Part shown: positions 1-9,011 of the stretch, piece by piece
Position numbering within the stretch: position 1 is the stretch's first letter
Layout: every line of letters begins with the position of its first letter
NCBI RefSeq assembly: GCF_003386235.1
Contig: NZ_QRDZ01000005.1
Coordinates: 124,001-188,000 of the forward strand
Direction: 5' to 3'
Length of the DNA: 64,000 nt
Source of the DNA: Cohnella phaseoli
Lineage (GTDB): Bacteria; Bacillota; Bacilli; Paenibacillales; Paenibacillaceae
Program-made: the position numbers and the translations under genes
The notes under the pieces: model-generated
Seen by the model: the letters and a program-made list of their open reading frames with translations, nothing else
Database searches by the model: none
Told to the model about the DNA's origin: nothing

Positions 1-1
1 T

Positions 2-1141
2 ATCGTCATTTTCTTGTTGATCATCGTTGCGGGAGGCTGGGGCCTGAAATGGCTGACCGGCAACCTTACGGCCGCAATCGGCAACGTGACGGCAACGCTC
101 AGGAACATTGCTTCTTCGGGCGGGGATTTGACGAGGCGCATACATATTCAGTCCACCGATGAGATGGGAGATTTGGCGAACGCCGCGAACCAGATGCTGG
201 ACGGCCTTCAGAAGATGATGAAGGAACTGAAGGACAGCACGGCGGAGCTGGCGGCTTCGGCCATTTTGCTCAAGCAAGGCACGGAAGAGAACGCGCGTGT
301 CAGCAGCGAGGTGTCCAAAGCCGTGGAGCGAGTAGCTTCCGGATCGGAGACGCAGGTCGCGCAGACGCAGGAAATTTCCGCAACGATGCAGGAGACGTTG
401 GACGGTCTGAACCAGGTGGCAGGGACGACTACCACAGTCTCCGATGCCGCGCAGACGACCGTTAAGCGTGCCGCCGCAGGCTCCGAGCTGCTGCAGTCGA
501 CCTCTACGGAGATCGATCAAGTGGGCAAGGCGTTCCGTTCGCTGCAGGAGGTCGTCAGAGGGCTGAACCATAAATCGGAGCAGGTTCGCGAGGTTATCGG
601 CTATATTTCCGAAGTCGCCAATCAGACGAACCTGCTGGCGCTTAACGCCGCGATCGAGGCTGCGCGCGCCGGGGAGCACGGACGGGGCTTTGCGGTCGTT
701 GCGAGCGAAATCCGCAAGCTTGCGGACCAGACCCAGCAATCTGCCGTGCAGATCGGCGATACAATCGGAACGATGTCGGGCGACATCGTGCAAGTCGCTA
801 CGATGTTCGAGCAGAGCGCGGGCCAGGTGTTCGCGGCTGTGGAAGGGATGCAGAACGCGGAAGAGACGTTCCGCGACATTGTAGACCATGTCGGACAGCT
901 CAGCTCCAACATTACGGAGGTCGCAGCTTCCGTGGAGCAGATGTCCGCCGGCGGCTCCAACGTCGTTCGTTCCATTCAGGATATCTCCCGGATTACTGAG
1001 GAGACGGCTTCCTTCACGGAGCAAGTATCCGCGATGACGGAGGAGCAGCTGTCTTCGACCGACGAGATGGCGCGAACGGCCGATAACCTGAGCTCGATGG
1101 CATCCCGCCTGAAAGGCTTGGTCGGCAATTTCAAGGCGTAA
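2..1141 (+). CDS. Methyl-accepting chemotaxis protein, 3' part (5' end outside window)
   Basis: The reading frame is open from the first bases of the window, so the N-terminal sensor domain lies upstream. What remains starts inside a transmembrane segment ([12 protein letters not shown]), followed by a HAMP domain (about residues 15-75, with the typical [13 protein letters not shown] stretch) and a long coiled-coil signalling domain. The hairpin tip that contacts CheA/CheW is clear: [20 protein letters not shown] followed by [20 protein letters not shown]. The protein ends at a TAA shortly after the second helical arm, without a C-terminal CheR-binding pentapeptide. It would transmit ligand binding outside the membrane to the chemotaxis kinase. 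The ligand cannot be judged because the sensor part is missing. The first in-frame start-like codon (TTG at 14) is internal and should not be taken as the start. Confidence 0.93.
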   Translation: MVIFLLIIVAGGWGLKWLTGNLTAAIGNVTATLRNIASSGGDLTRRIHIQSTDEMGDLANAANQMLDGLQKMMKELKDSTAELAASAILLKQGTEENARVSSEVSKAVERVASGSETQVAQTQEISATMQETLDGLNQVAGTTTTVSDAAQTTVKRAAAGSELLQSTSTEIDQVGKAFRSLQEVVRGLNHKSEQVREVIGYISEVANQTNLLALNAAIEAARAGEHGRGFAVVASEIRKLADQTQQSAVQIGDTIGTMSGDIVQVATMFEQSAGQVFAAVEGMQNAEETFRDIVDHVGQLSSNITEVAASVEQMSAGGSNVVRSIQDISRITEETASFTEQVSAMTEEQLSSTDEMARTADNLSSMASRLKGLVGNFKA

Positions 1142-1173
1142 TTAGCCGGTTTGCGTGTCAGTCGCAATAATAG

Positions 1174-1396
1174 ATGGGGCTGTCCCATAAGCAGAGTTGC
1201 TTAAAATAATCGATAAATAAAGTAAGGGGTATGTACCTCCCGGAGATTGCCTCATACGCTCTTGAAATCACATTGTAACGGGTTAACCCATTCAGATTTC
1301 AAGAGCGTATAGCATCGGAGGGAGGTACATACCCCTTGCCGCTTTATCATCGATTATCTTTTACAGCAACTCGATGTGCTTATAGGACAGCCCCAT
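1174..1396. repeat. 223-bp nested palindrome (MITE-like or long hairpin)
   Basis: The two ends are inverted repeats: ATGGGGCTGTCCCATAAGCA at 1174-1193 and TGCTTATAGGACAGCCCCAT at 1377-1396, with one mismatch. Inside, GGGGTATGTACCTCCC (1226-1241) pairs perfectly with 1320-1335, and CATACGCTCTTGAAATC (from 1253) pairs with 1295-1310. A GGGTTAACCC palindrome (about 1280-1289) sits at the centre. A run of T follows at 1397-1402, so the RNA could also terminate transcription from the chemoreceptor gene. There is no open reading frame inside. The end sequence recurs in shortened form at 60780-60819. It may be a non-autonomous mobile element or a genome-wide hairpin repeat; copy number cannot be judged here. 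Confidence 0.8.
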
Positions 1397-1425
1397 TTTT
1401 TTGTGCAGGTTTAACGTAAAAGGAC

Positions 1426-1454
1426 TTGAAAAGCGTCTTTAAATTCCGTATCAT
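1426..1454 (+). promoter_or_regulatory. Sigma-A promoter of groESL
   Basis: A -35 box TTGAAA (1426-1431) and a -10 box TATCAT (1449-1454) are separated by 17 bp, close to the vegetative consensus. The predicted start, near 1461, lies just before the CIRCE operator, the usual groE arrangement in Firmicutes. Confidence 0.75.
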
Positions 1455-1466
1455 AGAAAATGGTTA

Positions 1467-1493
1467 TTAGCACTTGAGACAATTGAGTGCTAA
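1467..1493 (+). promoter_or_regulatory. CIRCE operator (HrcA binding site)
   Basis: TTAGCACTT and GAGTGCTAA are separated by 9 bp, matching the CIRCE consensus with one deviation in the left arm. In Firmicutes the HrcA repressor binds this element and is released upon heat shock. Its position just after the promoter and 50 bp before groES predicts classical HrcA control. No CtsR-type repeat is seen beside it. Confidence 0.95.
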
Positions 1494-1543
1494 CAAAATA
1501 GTTTCAAATCCAAAAAAGCAAAATTTAGAAGGAGGCTACTTAC

Positions 1544-1828
1544 ATGATTAAACCTCTAGGGGACCGCGTTCTCGTGGAACCGAACGCCAAGGAAGAGAAA
1601 ACGGTTAGCGGCATCGTATTGCCGGATACGGCTAAGGAGAAGCCGCAAGAAGGAACGATTGTTGCGGTAGGCATCGGATCTTTGACCAAAGATGGCGAGC
1701 GGGTTGCGCTGGAAGTGAAGGCGGGCGATCGTGTATTGTTCTCTAAATATGCGGGCACGGAAATCAAATACGAAGGCAAAGAGTATTTGATTATGAAGGA
1801 AAGCGACATCCACGCGATCGTCGGCTAA
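1544..1828 (+). CDS. groES: Co-chaperonin GroES (Hsp10)
   Basis: A 94-residue protein of normal family length. It begins with the conserved [13 protein letters not shown] strand, contains the mobile loop that docks onto GroEL (around residues 17-33, [16 protein letters not shown]), and has the family signature VGIGS...[24 protein letters not shown] heptamer of this protein caps GroEL and closes the folding chamber in the cytoplasm. A strong ribosome binding site (AGGAGG, about 1530) precedes the ATG by a normal distance. It is the first gene of a two-gene operon under CIRCE/HrcA control, 31 bp upstream of groEL. Confidence 0.99.
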   Translation: MIKPLGDRVLVEPNAKEEKTVSGIVLPDTAKEKPQEGTIVAVGIGSLTKDGERVALEVKAGDRVLFSKYAGTEIKYEGKEYLIMKESDIHAIVG

Positions 1829-1856
1829 TACTTAGAATACTCAAGGAGGTTATTAA

Positions 1857-3497
<1,641 letters not shown>

Positions 3498-3583
3498 TAT
3501 AGGCTGTAAAGCCTATAGCATCAGGGGTTCCTCCTCTTCGGGAGAACGCTGTTTGATTACATTTTGACCACGTGAATTAAAAA

Positions 3584-3627
3584 AGGCTTCTCACGAGTTC
3601 AGTCGAACTTTGTGAGAAGCTTTTTTT
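3584..3627 (+). terminator. Intrinsic terminator after groESL; also part of a dispersed repeat
   Basis: GCTTCTCACGAGTTC (3586-3600) pairs with GAACTTTGTGAGAAGC (3605-3620) around a 4-nt loop, followed by a run of seven T. The hairpin and about 25 bp downstream (TTATGCGTTGC...) are very similar to 29297-29360, so this is one copy of a repeated terminator-containing segment rather than a unique terminator. Confidence 0.85.
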
Positions 3628-3991
3628 ATTATGCGTTGCGTAGTTCATCAAGCATTTGGTTAAGCTTCTTGTCAAAAGTGAGGCAGAGAACAAGGAGTCA
3701 AAAAAATCGACATTGCCAAGCGCCTCGAATGAAAACAGTACGTGTCTTTACTGCGTTGCAAGCTCGAACTTAAAGTTTTCTTTACATTTCACAAGTAGGT
3801 GAATCAAGCATGCTAAGATAGAATCACTAGGGTATTTAGTATCACCTTTTCGTGAGATGCTACGAATGCAAAAGCATTCACTTATGAGGCTCCCTATTAG
3901 GAACAGCGGTGTAGAATGGTGTTAAAAGTGATCGCAATTTGTGCGGTCTCGCTCTAGGAGTGAACGCCTAATCATAATGGAGGAGAAGCTG
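3628..3991 (+). other. Gene-free leader region before the SLH/FN3 gene
   Basis: About 360 bp without a convincing gene. It holds a small perfect hairpin GAATGC-AAAA-GCATTC (3864-3879) followed by CCTATTAGG (about 3893-3901), which could form a structured 5' untranslated leader. No riboswitch consensus known to me fits, and no convincing sigma-A promoter was found. A GTG at 3941 could extend the downstream frame but lacks a ribosome binding site. Confidence 0.4.
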
Positions 3992-6586
3992 TTGAGACAG
4001 ATCAGAAGCATCATAGTTTCCATTTTAGTTGTTTGCCTGGCTTTCACGGCCGGAGTACCTGTCAGTGAAGCGGCTGGCAGGGGAAAGATAGGCTTCGTCA
4101 GCGATATCACGGGGAGCCCCGGAGATACGATCACGGTCAAGCTTTATATAGACATGAACACGGTGAGTGAAGCGTGGGAAACCAATCCTTCTGTAGACCT
4201 TGAAGGATTGGGCACCGCCTTTTCCTTCTTAGGCTGGGGACAAGATTGGGTTCAAGACGGCAATCAGGAACTCTATTTCCGCGATATAAACTTGAAAATA
4301 GAGGAAGATGCCGATCAAGGCGTATACCACATTACCATAAACCGGGAAGACACGGTGTATAAGGTGAATGGCAGCGTTTCGACGAGCTATGATACGTTCG
4401 ACAAAACGATCACGGTTCTAGGTTATACGGTAGCGCCGATTGCCAACCAGACGTTGAGTCCGCTGATCGAAGGGTATGATGCCGGTTCTCAGGAAACAAG
4501 ACAGATGGACGCGATACGTTCCGGCAGCGGCGATCTGGCCAATGTGCAAGCGCAGCTCAGCGGCGCGAACGCGAACGATTTCGTCTTGACGCAGCCGCAG
4601 CCGAATATGTTGAATAACGTAGGGGATGCCGCTTCCTTCACCGTCAAAGCAAAAGATGGCCTTACCCCAGGCACGTATACGGCGACGGTCACCGTATCAG
4701 CCAACAAGATGGCAGCGGGAGCAACCTTTACGGTGACGCAGACTGTGTACCAGCGTCTGTCGATTACCGGCCATCCGCAGAACAAACTCGCCAAAGAAGG
4801 CGACAGCGCAAGCTTCGGCGTAACGGCGACAGGCGGGAATCTTACCTATCAATGGCAGGAAGATACGGGGGAAGGCTTCACGAGCATGGCGGGTCAGAAC
4901 GGAGCGGCGTTGAATCTGTCGGCGGTAACTGACGATATGTCGGGACGCCAGTATCGGGTCATAGTCTTTGCCGCCGGCGGGCAATCCTACATATCGGATA
5001 CTGCGCAGCTCACTGTGAAGAACGTGCCGGGTACCCTCGAGCTTCTTGGAGCTTCGGGATCCGACGCCAAAGTTACGTTGACCTGGACGCCTTCAAGCGG
5101 TGCGACCTTTTACAAAGTATACAAAAGCGAGACAGCAGGCAACTATGCCGGAGCGGAAGAACGCACAGTGGCGGCTAACGTATACGAGTACGAGTGGTCG
5201 GGATTGACGAATGGCGTGACCTACTACTTCAAGGTGACAGCCGAGAACGAGGTCGGAGACAGCGAATCAAACGAGAAGAGCGCAACGCCGCAGGTTGCAG
5301 CGCCAGGAGCACCGATACTGGGCCCTGCTATATCGGGAGATGCCAGAATCAGCCTGACGTGGGATCCGGTGATCGGTTCCACGGGGTACAAAATATTCAA
5401 AAGCACGACCCCGGGCGCGTATGGAACCGAGGAAGTGACGGTAAGCGACTCGGTATATGGCTATGACGTAACAGGATTGGCGAACGGCACCGCTTACTAT
5501 TTTGTCATCAAAGCGATAAACCCTGGAGGAGACAGTGCTGCGTCCAATGAGGCAAGTGCAACGCCAGGTACAGTTCCATCGGCTCCAACCGGTGTAACTG
5601 CGACAGCCGGCAATGGACAAGCTACGGTAAGCTTCACTGCCCCGCCAAATGGTGGAAGCATCATTACTTCCTACAAGGTTACGGCTATGCCGGGAACGAT
5701 AACTGCAACAGGGACGGGGAGCCCGATCACGGTAACAGGGCTATCTAACGGAGTTACGTATACGTTTACGGTGCAAGCGGTCAATAGCGCAGGCAGCAGC
5801 GCGGCTTCCGACGGCTCTAATTCCGTGACCCCGAAAAGGCCGTCCGGCAGCAGTAATACATCGACGCCATCGACACCTACTTCAACACCTGATCCGGCAC
5901 CGACGCCTGCTACTCCAGAGCCTACGGTTGATGTATTTAACAGTAGCATTGTTAATGAAGCCAATTTAGTAAAGACGATCGAATCGAAAGTAGCGGAAGC
6001 GAAGGAAGCAAACGCTACTGTTGATTTTGCTGACGCACAGGGGCACTGGGCTGAAAAGACGATCGATGTTTTCATCAAATTGCAACTGATTAAAGGCTAC
6101 GAAGATGGTACGGTTAGGCCGAACAGTCCGATCACACGCGCTGAGTTTGCAGCGATTCTGAATCGCGCGTTCCTTATCCAAGGTGGCAGTATTACGAGTG
6201 TTGTATTGAATGACATTGGTGGTAACTGGGCAAAAGAAGCGATTGAGAGGCTTGTAGCTGCAGGGGTAATCAATGGCTACGCGGACGGTACGTTCAAACC
6301 GGATCAAACGATTACACGTGAAGAAATGGTCATCATGCTGTCCCGTATCGTAGACCTCAATAACGTGGCGAAAGATACAACAAAAGGAAATTTCAATGAT
6401 CTGAATGGTGCTTATGCAGCTAGCGGGATCATAGCAGTAGCGCAGGCGGGTATCGTTAGCGGTAAAGGGTATGGAAGATTCGACCCCAAGAGCAATGCCA
6501 CGCGTGCAGAAGCGTTGCAGATCATCTTGAATGTGCTGGAGCTTAATCCACAGTTGAAGACGTTATTAGATTCGCTTGTGGAGTAG
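3992..6586 (+). CDS. Secreted SLH-anchored surface protein with Ig-like and three fibronectin-III domains
   Basis: I chose the TTG at 3992 because GGAGGAG (3979-3985) lies six bases before it. In-frame GTG 3941 and ATG 3977 lack such a site. The 864-residue product starts with a signal peptide (MRQIRSIIVSILVVCLAF...). Next come an uncharacterised N-terminal beta domain (about 25-140), a second beta-rich region (145-255), an Ig-like domain (about 258-345, with TYQWQEDTG), three fibronectin type III domains (about 350-620, each with TYYFKV/TYTFTV strands) and a Thr/Pro/Ser-rich linker. Three SLH repeats follow (from about 680: GHWAEKTIDVFIKLQLIKGY, NWAKEAIERLVAAGVINGYA, and a weaker third). SLH repeats bind pyruvylated secondary wall polymer, so the protein should sit on the cell surface. 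No catalytic motif is visible; an adhesive or structural role is inferred. It is followed by its own terminator. Confidence 0.85.
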   Translation: MRQIRSIIVSILVVCLAFTAGVPVSEAAGRGKIGFVSDITGSPGDTITVKLYIDMNTVSEAWETNPSVDLEGLGTAFSFLGWGQDWVQDGNQELYFRDINLKIEEDADQGVYHITINREDTVYKVNGSVSTSYDTFDKTITVLGYTVAPIANQTLSPLIEGYDAGSQETRQMDAIRSGSGDLANVQAQLSGANANDFVLTQPQPNMLNNVGDAASFTVKAKDGLTPGTYTATVTVSANKMAAGATFTVTQTVYQRLSITGHPQNKLAKEGDSASFGVTATGGNLTYQWQEDTGEGFTSMAGQNGAALNLSAVTDDMSGRQYRVIVFAAGGQSYISDTAQLTVKNVPGTLELLGASGSDAKVTLTWTPSSGATFYKVYKSETAGNYAGAEERTVAANVYEYEWSGLTNGVTYYFKVTAENEVGDSESNEKSATPQVAAPGAPILGPAISGDARISLTWDPVIGSTGYKIFKSTTPGAYGTEEVTVSDSVYGYDVTGLANGTAYYFVIKAINPGGDSAASNEASATPGTVPSAPTGVTATAGNGQATVSFTAPPNGGSIITSYKVTAMPGTITATGTGSPITVTGLSNGVTYTFTVQAVNSAGSSAASDGSNSVTPKRPSGSSNTSTPSTPTSTPDPAPTPATPEPTVDVFNSSIVNEANLVKTIESKVAEAKEANATVDFADAQGHWAEKTIDVFIKLQLIKGYEDGTVRPNSPITRAEFAAILNRAFLIQGGSITSVVLNDIGGNWAKEAIERLVAAGVINGYADGTFKPDQTITREEMVIMLSRIVDLNNVAKDTTKGNFNDLNGAYAASGIIAVAQAGIVSGKGYGRFDPKSNATRAEALQIILNVLELNPQLKTLLDSLVE

Positions 6587-6590
6587 GCAG

Positions 6591-6622
6591 ATCGAAGGCA
6601 CCTAGTCGGGCGCCTTCGATTT
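6591..6622 (+). terminator. Terminator after the SLH/FN3 gene
   Basis: ATCGAAGGC (6591-6599) pairs with GCCTTCGAT (6612-6620), followed by a short T-rich stretch. It starts 4 bp after the stop codon. Confidence 0.65.
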
Positions 6623-6696
6623 CGCCTTCGAAACAAATACCTGAATAATTCCCGGACAGGGACTTAAAAATAGACGTAGTTTTGGTCAAATGGACA

Positions 6697-6724
6697 AACC
6701 GTATCGATCCTCCTTTCATAGATT
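6697..6724 (+). promoter_or_regulatory. Possible sporulation (sigma-K-like) promoter
   Basis: AACC (6697-6700), a 16-bp spacer and CATAGATT (6717-6724) resemble the mACm/CATAnnnTA consensus of mother-cell sigma-K promoters; the last A of the consensus is a G here. The spacing to the ribosome binding site at 6742-6750 suits a transcription start near 6730. Such short motifs occur by chance, so this is suggestive only. Confidence 0.35.
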
Positions 6725-6755
6725 GAACTATCTCTCAATTAGAGGAGGAGTTCGA

Positions 6756-7205
6756 TTGATTAACAGGAAAAAGCCAGTTCCGAAGAGAGTAGGTACTAAG
6801 GCGGTAAATCCCTTTTTGCAGTTGTTTTCAGGGACTAATTTTACGGGCACAGTCAGAAGATTTCGGGGAAGTCTCGGAATTAGAAATTTGTCGTCAGTCG
6901 GTCTGAACAATACCATTGAGAGTCTCAGATTCACTACCGGTGCAGGTTTGACGGGGACTGTCGTTTTATTCGAAGGCACCGGATACTCAGGTGACTTCGT
7001 TAAGTTTAATCCCACTGCGAACATTCCGGACCTATCGACTTTGAATTTCGATAATCAGGCTTCATCGCTCGTTGTATCCTCGCTTGCCCTGTCCGATGCG
7101 GAAATCGCAGCCATTCAGGATTCGGGCACAGACCTTGCAGAGGTTCTCAGAAAGATTCGCGCCGCCAGAAAGCGTCGCGCGGCCAAGCGTATGGGCAAGA
7201 AATAA
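6756..7205 (+). CDS. Small basic beta/gamma-crystallin domain protein
   Basis: The TTG at 6756 is preferred as start because GAGGAGGAG (6742-6750) lies five bases upstream; an ATG at 6690 in the same frame has no such site. The product is about 149 residues. Its core holds two Greek-key-like repeats: LQLFSGTNFTGTVRRFRGS...NNTIESLRF and VVLFEGTGYSGDFVKFN...DNQASSLVV. The second ends in DNQASS, a perfect match to the calcium-binding motif (N/D)(N/D)XX(S/T)S. The first, NNTIES, is degenerate at one position. Both termini are strongly basic (NRKKPVPKR at the start, RAARKRRAAKRMGKK at the end), and there is no signal peptide. Beta/gamma-crystallins bind calcium and give very stable folds; some microbial members occur in spores or cysts. 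A spore-associated role is inferred from the possible sigma-K promoter and the basic tails. The gene stands alone with its own terminator. Confidence 0.75.
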   Translation: MINRKKPVPKRVGTKAVNPFLQLFSGTNFTGTVRRFRGSLGIRNLSSVGLNNTIESLRFTTGAGLTGTVVLFEGTGYSGDFVKFNPTANIPDLSTLNFDNQASSLVVSSLALSDAEIAAIQDSGTDLAEVLRKIRAARKRRAAKRMGKK

Positions 7206-7217
7206 TCCCCATGCTAT

Positions 7218-7256
7218 AAACTGATACCGGTATTCAACTGGTATCAGTTTATTTAG
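7218..7256 (+). terminator. Terminator after the crystallin gene
   Basis: AAACTGATACC (7218-7228) pairs perfectly with GGTATCAGTTT (7240-7250), followed by ATTTA. The A-tract on the left gives some bidirectional character. Confidence 0.75.
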
Positions 7257-7377
7257 TGTGCGCCCGGCATACACACACATCATATTCACTTGGATATATA
7301 AGACTGATTTCTGAAGAAAATCGGATTGTATACACAAGAAAAGACTCAAAAAAACCATATCAACACATCGAGACCGA

Positions 7378-7397
7378 TGGGGACCCTACGGGGTCCC
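7378..7397. terminator. GC-rich hairpin beyond the response-regulator stop
   Basis: GGGGACCC-TACG-GGGTCCCC is a near-perfect hairpin directly after the stop codon of the minus-strand regulator gene. On that strand it is not followed by a clear run of U, so termination is uncertain. Confidence 0.45.
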
Positions 7398-7398
7398 C

Positions 7399-8976
7399 TC
7401 AGTTGCGCGCATTACCGGCCTCACGATAGCTTTTTGGCGTTATACCGGTTGCATTTTTGAACAGCTTGGTAAAATACCGCGGACTTTCATAGCCGACCAT
7501 TTGGCAGATATCATACACCTTTATCCTCGGATTAAGGAGAAGCTCCTTCGCTATATTCATCCGGACTTCGGTGACGTATTCGACAAAATTCACGCCGGTT
7601 TTTTCTTTAAATAGTCGACTCAAGTAAATCGGATGGAGGTAAAATACGCTCGAAAGCGAATTGAGCGTAATATTCTCCGCATAATGCTCTTGTATATACC
7701 GCTTCACGTTAGCGATTACATTGCCGGATTCCGAATCGTTCCCGTTCTTGGCGATTTCCGCAGCCAGCCGTTCTAACCAATCAGACATGGATTCCTTGAT
7801 GCCGGATAGGTGAGATGCGAGCAACAAGTCTCGAATGGGCGGATGTAAGTGCTCATCGGTTATGAGCTTGGACTCGCGAAAGCTCTGCAAGTGCTGATTA
7901 AGCATCAGCATGACTTGGATGCAGAAGGCTTGAACCTCTGCGACGCTCAGTTCCTCTTGTCCGGCTATGGCGTCGATTCTGCACAAAATGTACGCGGCCA
8001 GACTGCCGAGTTGTTGCGGGGAAGACAACATACGCAGCAAATCCATACCGAACGACTCATCCAATTGTCTTTCGAAGAATGGAAGGGCCTTGATTTCCTG
8101 GTACATCGCAGCGCGTCTTTTGCCATAGATATAGAGAGATTGCAGCGTCTTGCCGGCTTCTTTGTAGGCTGCTTGTACATAACTTGCTCCGTTATGAATA
8201 TCGCTGAGACCAATCATTCCCTCGGCCTGAAAACGATCGAGCTGCGACTGCAAGGTTTCGATGAACGGGACAGCTTTCGGAGATTCCTCTGTGGGGAAAT
8301 ACAGAAAAGCAAACTCGTTAAGCTCATTGTTGAACGGGAAGACCGTTCCATCGTGCTTGGAGAAATCTTGCGTTTCATATGACCAGTAGGATTTGAAGGC
8401 CGCAATTCCATCTTGCCGGCTGGATGGCGCCAGGAATCGCAGCCGGATCAAATAATAGTTTCGATAAGATAAATAGGGCTCCAAAACCTGCGCATCCTTA
8501 CCGGTATAACCGTCCGCATATCCTTTAGCCAAATTGTTCAATAGGAGGTTGAATTTCATTTGTCTGTATTCCTGCCGTTCGAAAACTTCGATTCGTTCCG
8601 CCTCCAACTTGGAGCGGACGGATGCCAGCAGATGCTTCAGTTCCCCGAAATTCACGGGTTTCGTAAGAAAATCGGACGCTCCGAGGCGAAGCGCCTTCTG
8701 GGCATATTCGAATTCCCCGTATCCGCTTAAGACGATCGTGCGGATATCCGGATAGTCTTCCTGAATCGCTTCAAGCAGCTGAAGGCCGTTTCGAACAGGC
8801 ATCCGAATATCGGTGATAACTAGATCAATTGGACGCTGCTCCAGGCACGAGAGTGCCTGATCGACGGAATGCGCAACATCGGTAACTTGATATCCGCACG
8901 ACTCCCAATCCAGAAACCGGCGCAGGCCGTTGCATACAATCTCCTCGTCATCCACCAGAAGGACTTGATAATACAT
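7399..8976 (-). CDS. YesN-type response regulator, receiver plus AraC-type DNA-binding domain
   Basis: A 525-residue protein with an N-terminal receiver domain (residues 1-120: acidic DDE near residue 10, phosphoacceptor D56 in LVITDIRMP, lysine K106 in FLTKP). A long poorly conserved middle region follows, then a C-terminal AraC/XylS helix-turn-helix pair (about 420-520, ending in YFTKLFKNATGITPKSYR). It should be phosphorylated by the sensor kinase encoded 35 bp upstream and then activate transcription, most likely of the adjacent binding-protein gene and the divergent permease-glycosidase operon. This kinase/regulator/binding-protein grouping is typical of Paenibacillaceae carbohydrate loci. 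Confidence 0.92.
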   Translation of the reverse strand: MYYQVLLVDDEEIVCNGLRRFLDWESCGYQVTDVAHSVDQALSCLEQRPIDLVITDIRMPVRNGLQLLEAIQEDYPDIRTIVLSGYGEFEYAQKALRLGASDFLTKPVNFGELKHLLASVRSKLEAERIEVFERQEYRQMKFNLLLNNLAKGYADGYTGKDAQVLEPYLSYRNYYLIRLRFLAPSSRQDGIAAFKSYWSYETQDFSKHDGTVFPFNNELNEFAFLYFPTEESPKAVPFIETLQSQLDRFQAEGMIGLSDIHNGASYVQAAYKEAGKTLQSLYIYGKRRAAMYQEIKALPFFERQLDESFGMDLLRMLSSPQQLGSLAAYILCRIDAIAGQEELSVAEVQAFCIQVMLMLNQHLQSFRESKLITDEHLHPPIRDLLLASHLSGIKESMSDWLERLAAEIAKNGNDSESGNVIANVKRYIQEHYAENITLNSLSSVFYLHPIYLSRLFKEKTGVNFVEYVTEVRMNIAKELLLNPRIKVYDICQMVGYESPRYFTKLFKNATGITPKSYREAGNARN

Positions 8977-9011
8977 GCAGATTCCACTCCTCCGTTTACT
9001 GGTTACTTTCC

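Noticed and set aside
1174..1396. Complete insertion sequence
   Set aside because: It has matched ends but no room for a transposase gene and no open frame; only a non-autonomous element or hairpin is possible.
3841..3920. Riboswitch (cyclic-di-GMP type) before the SLH/FN3 gene
   Set aside because: The hairpin is real, but the conserved core sequences of the c-di-GMP-I and other classes I know are absent.
7378..7397. Strong intrinsic terminator for the first response-regulator gene
   Set aside because: The stem is good, but neither strand has a proper T-run next to it; kept only as a low-confidence hairpin.
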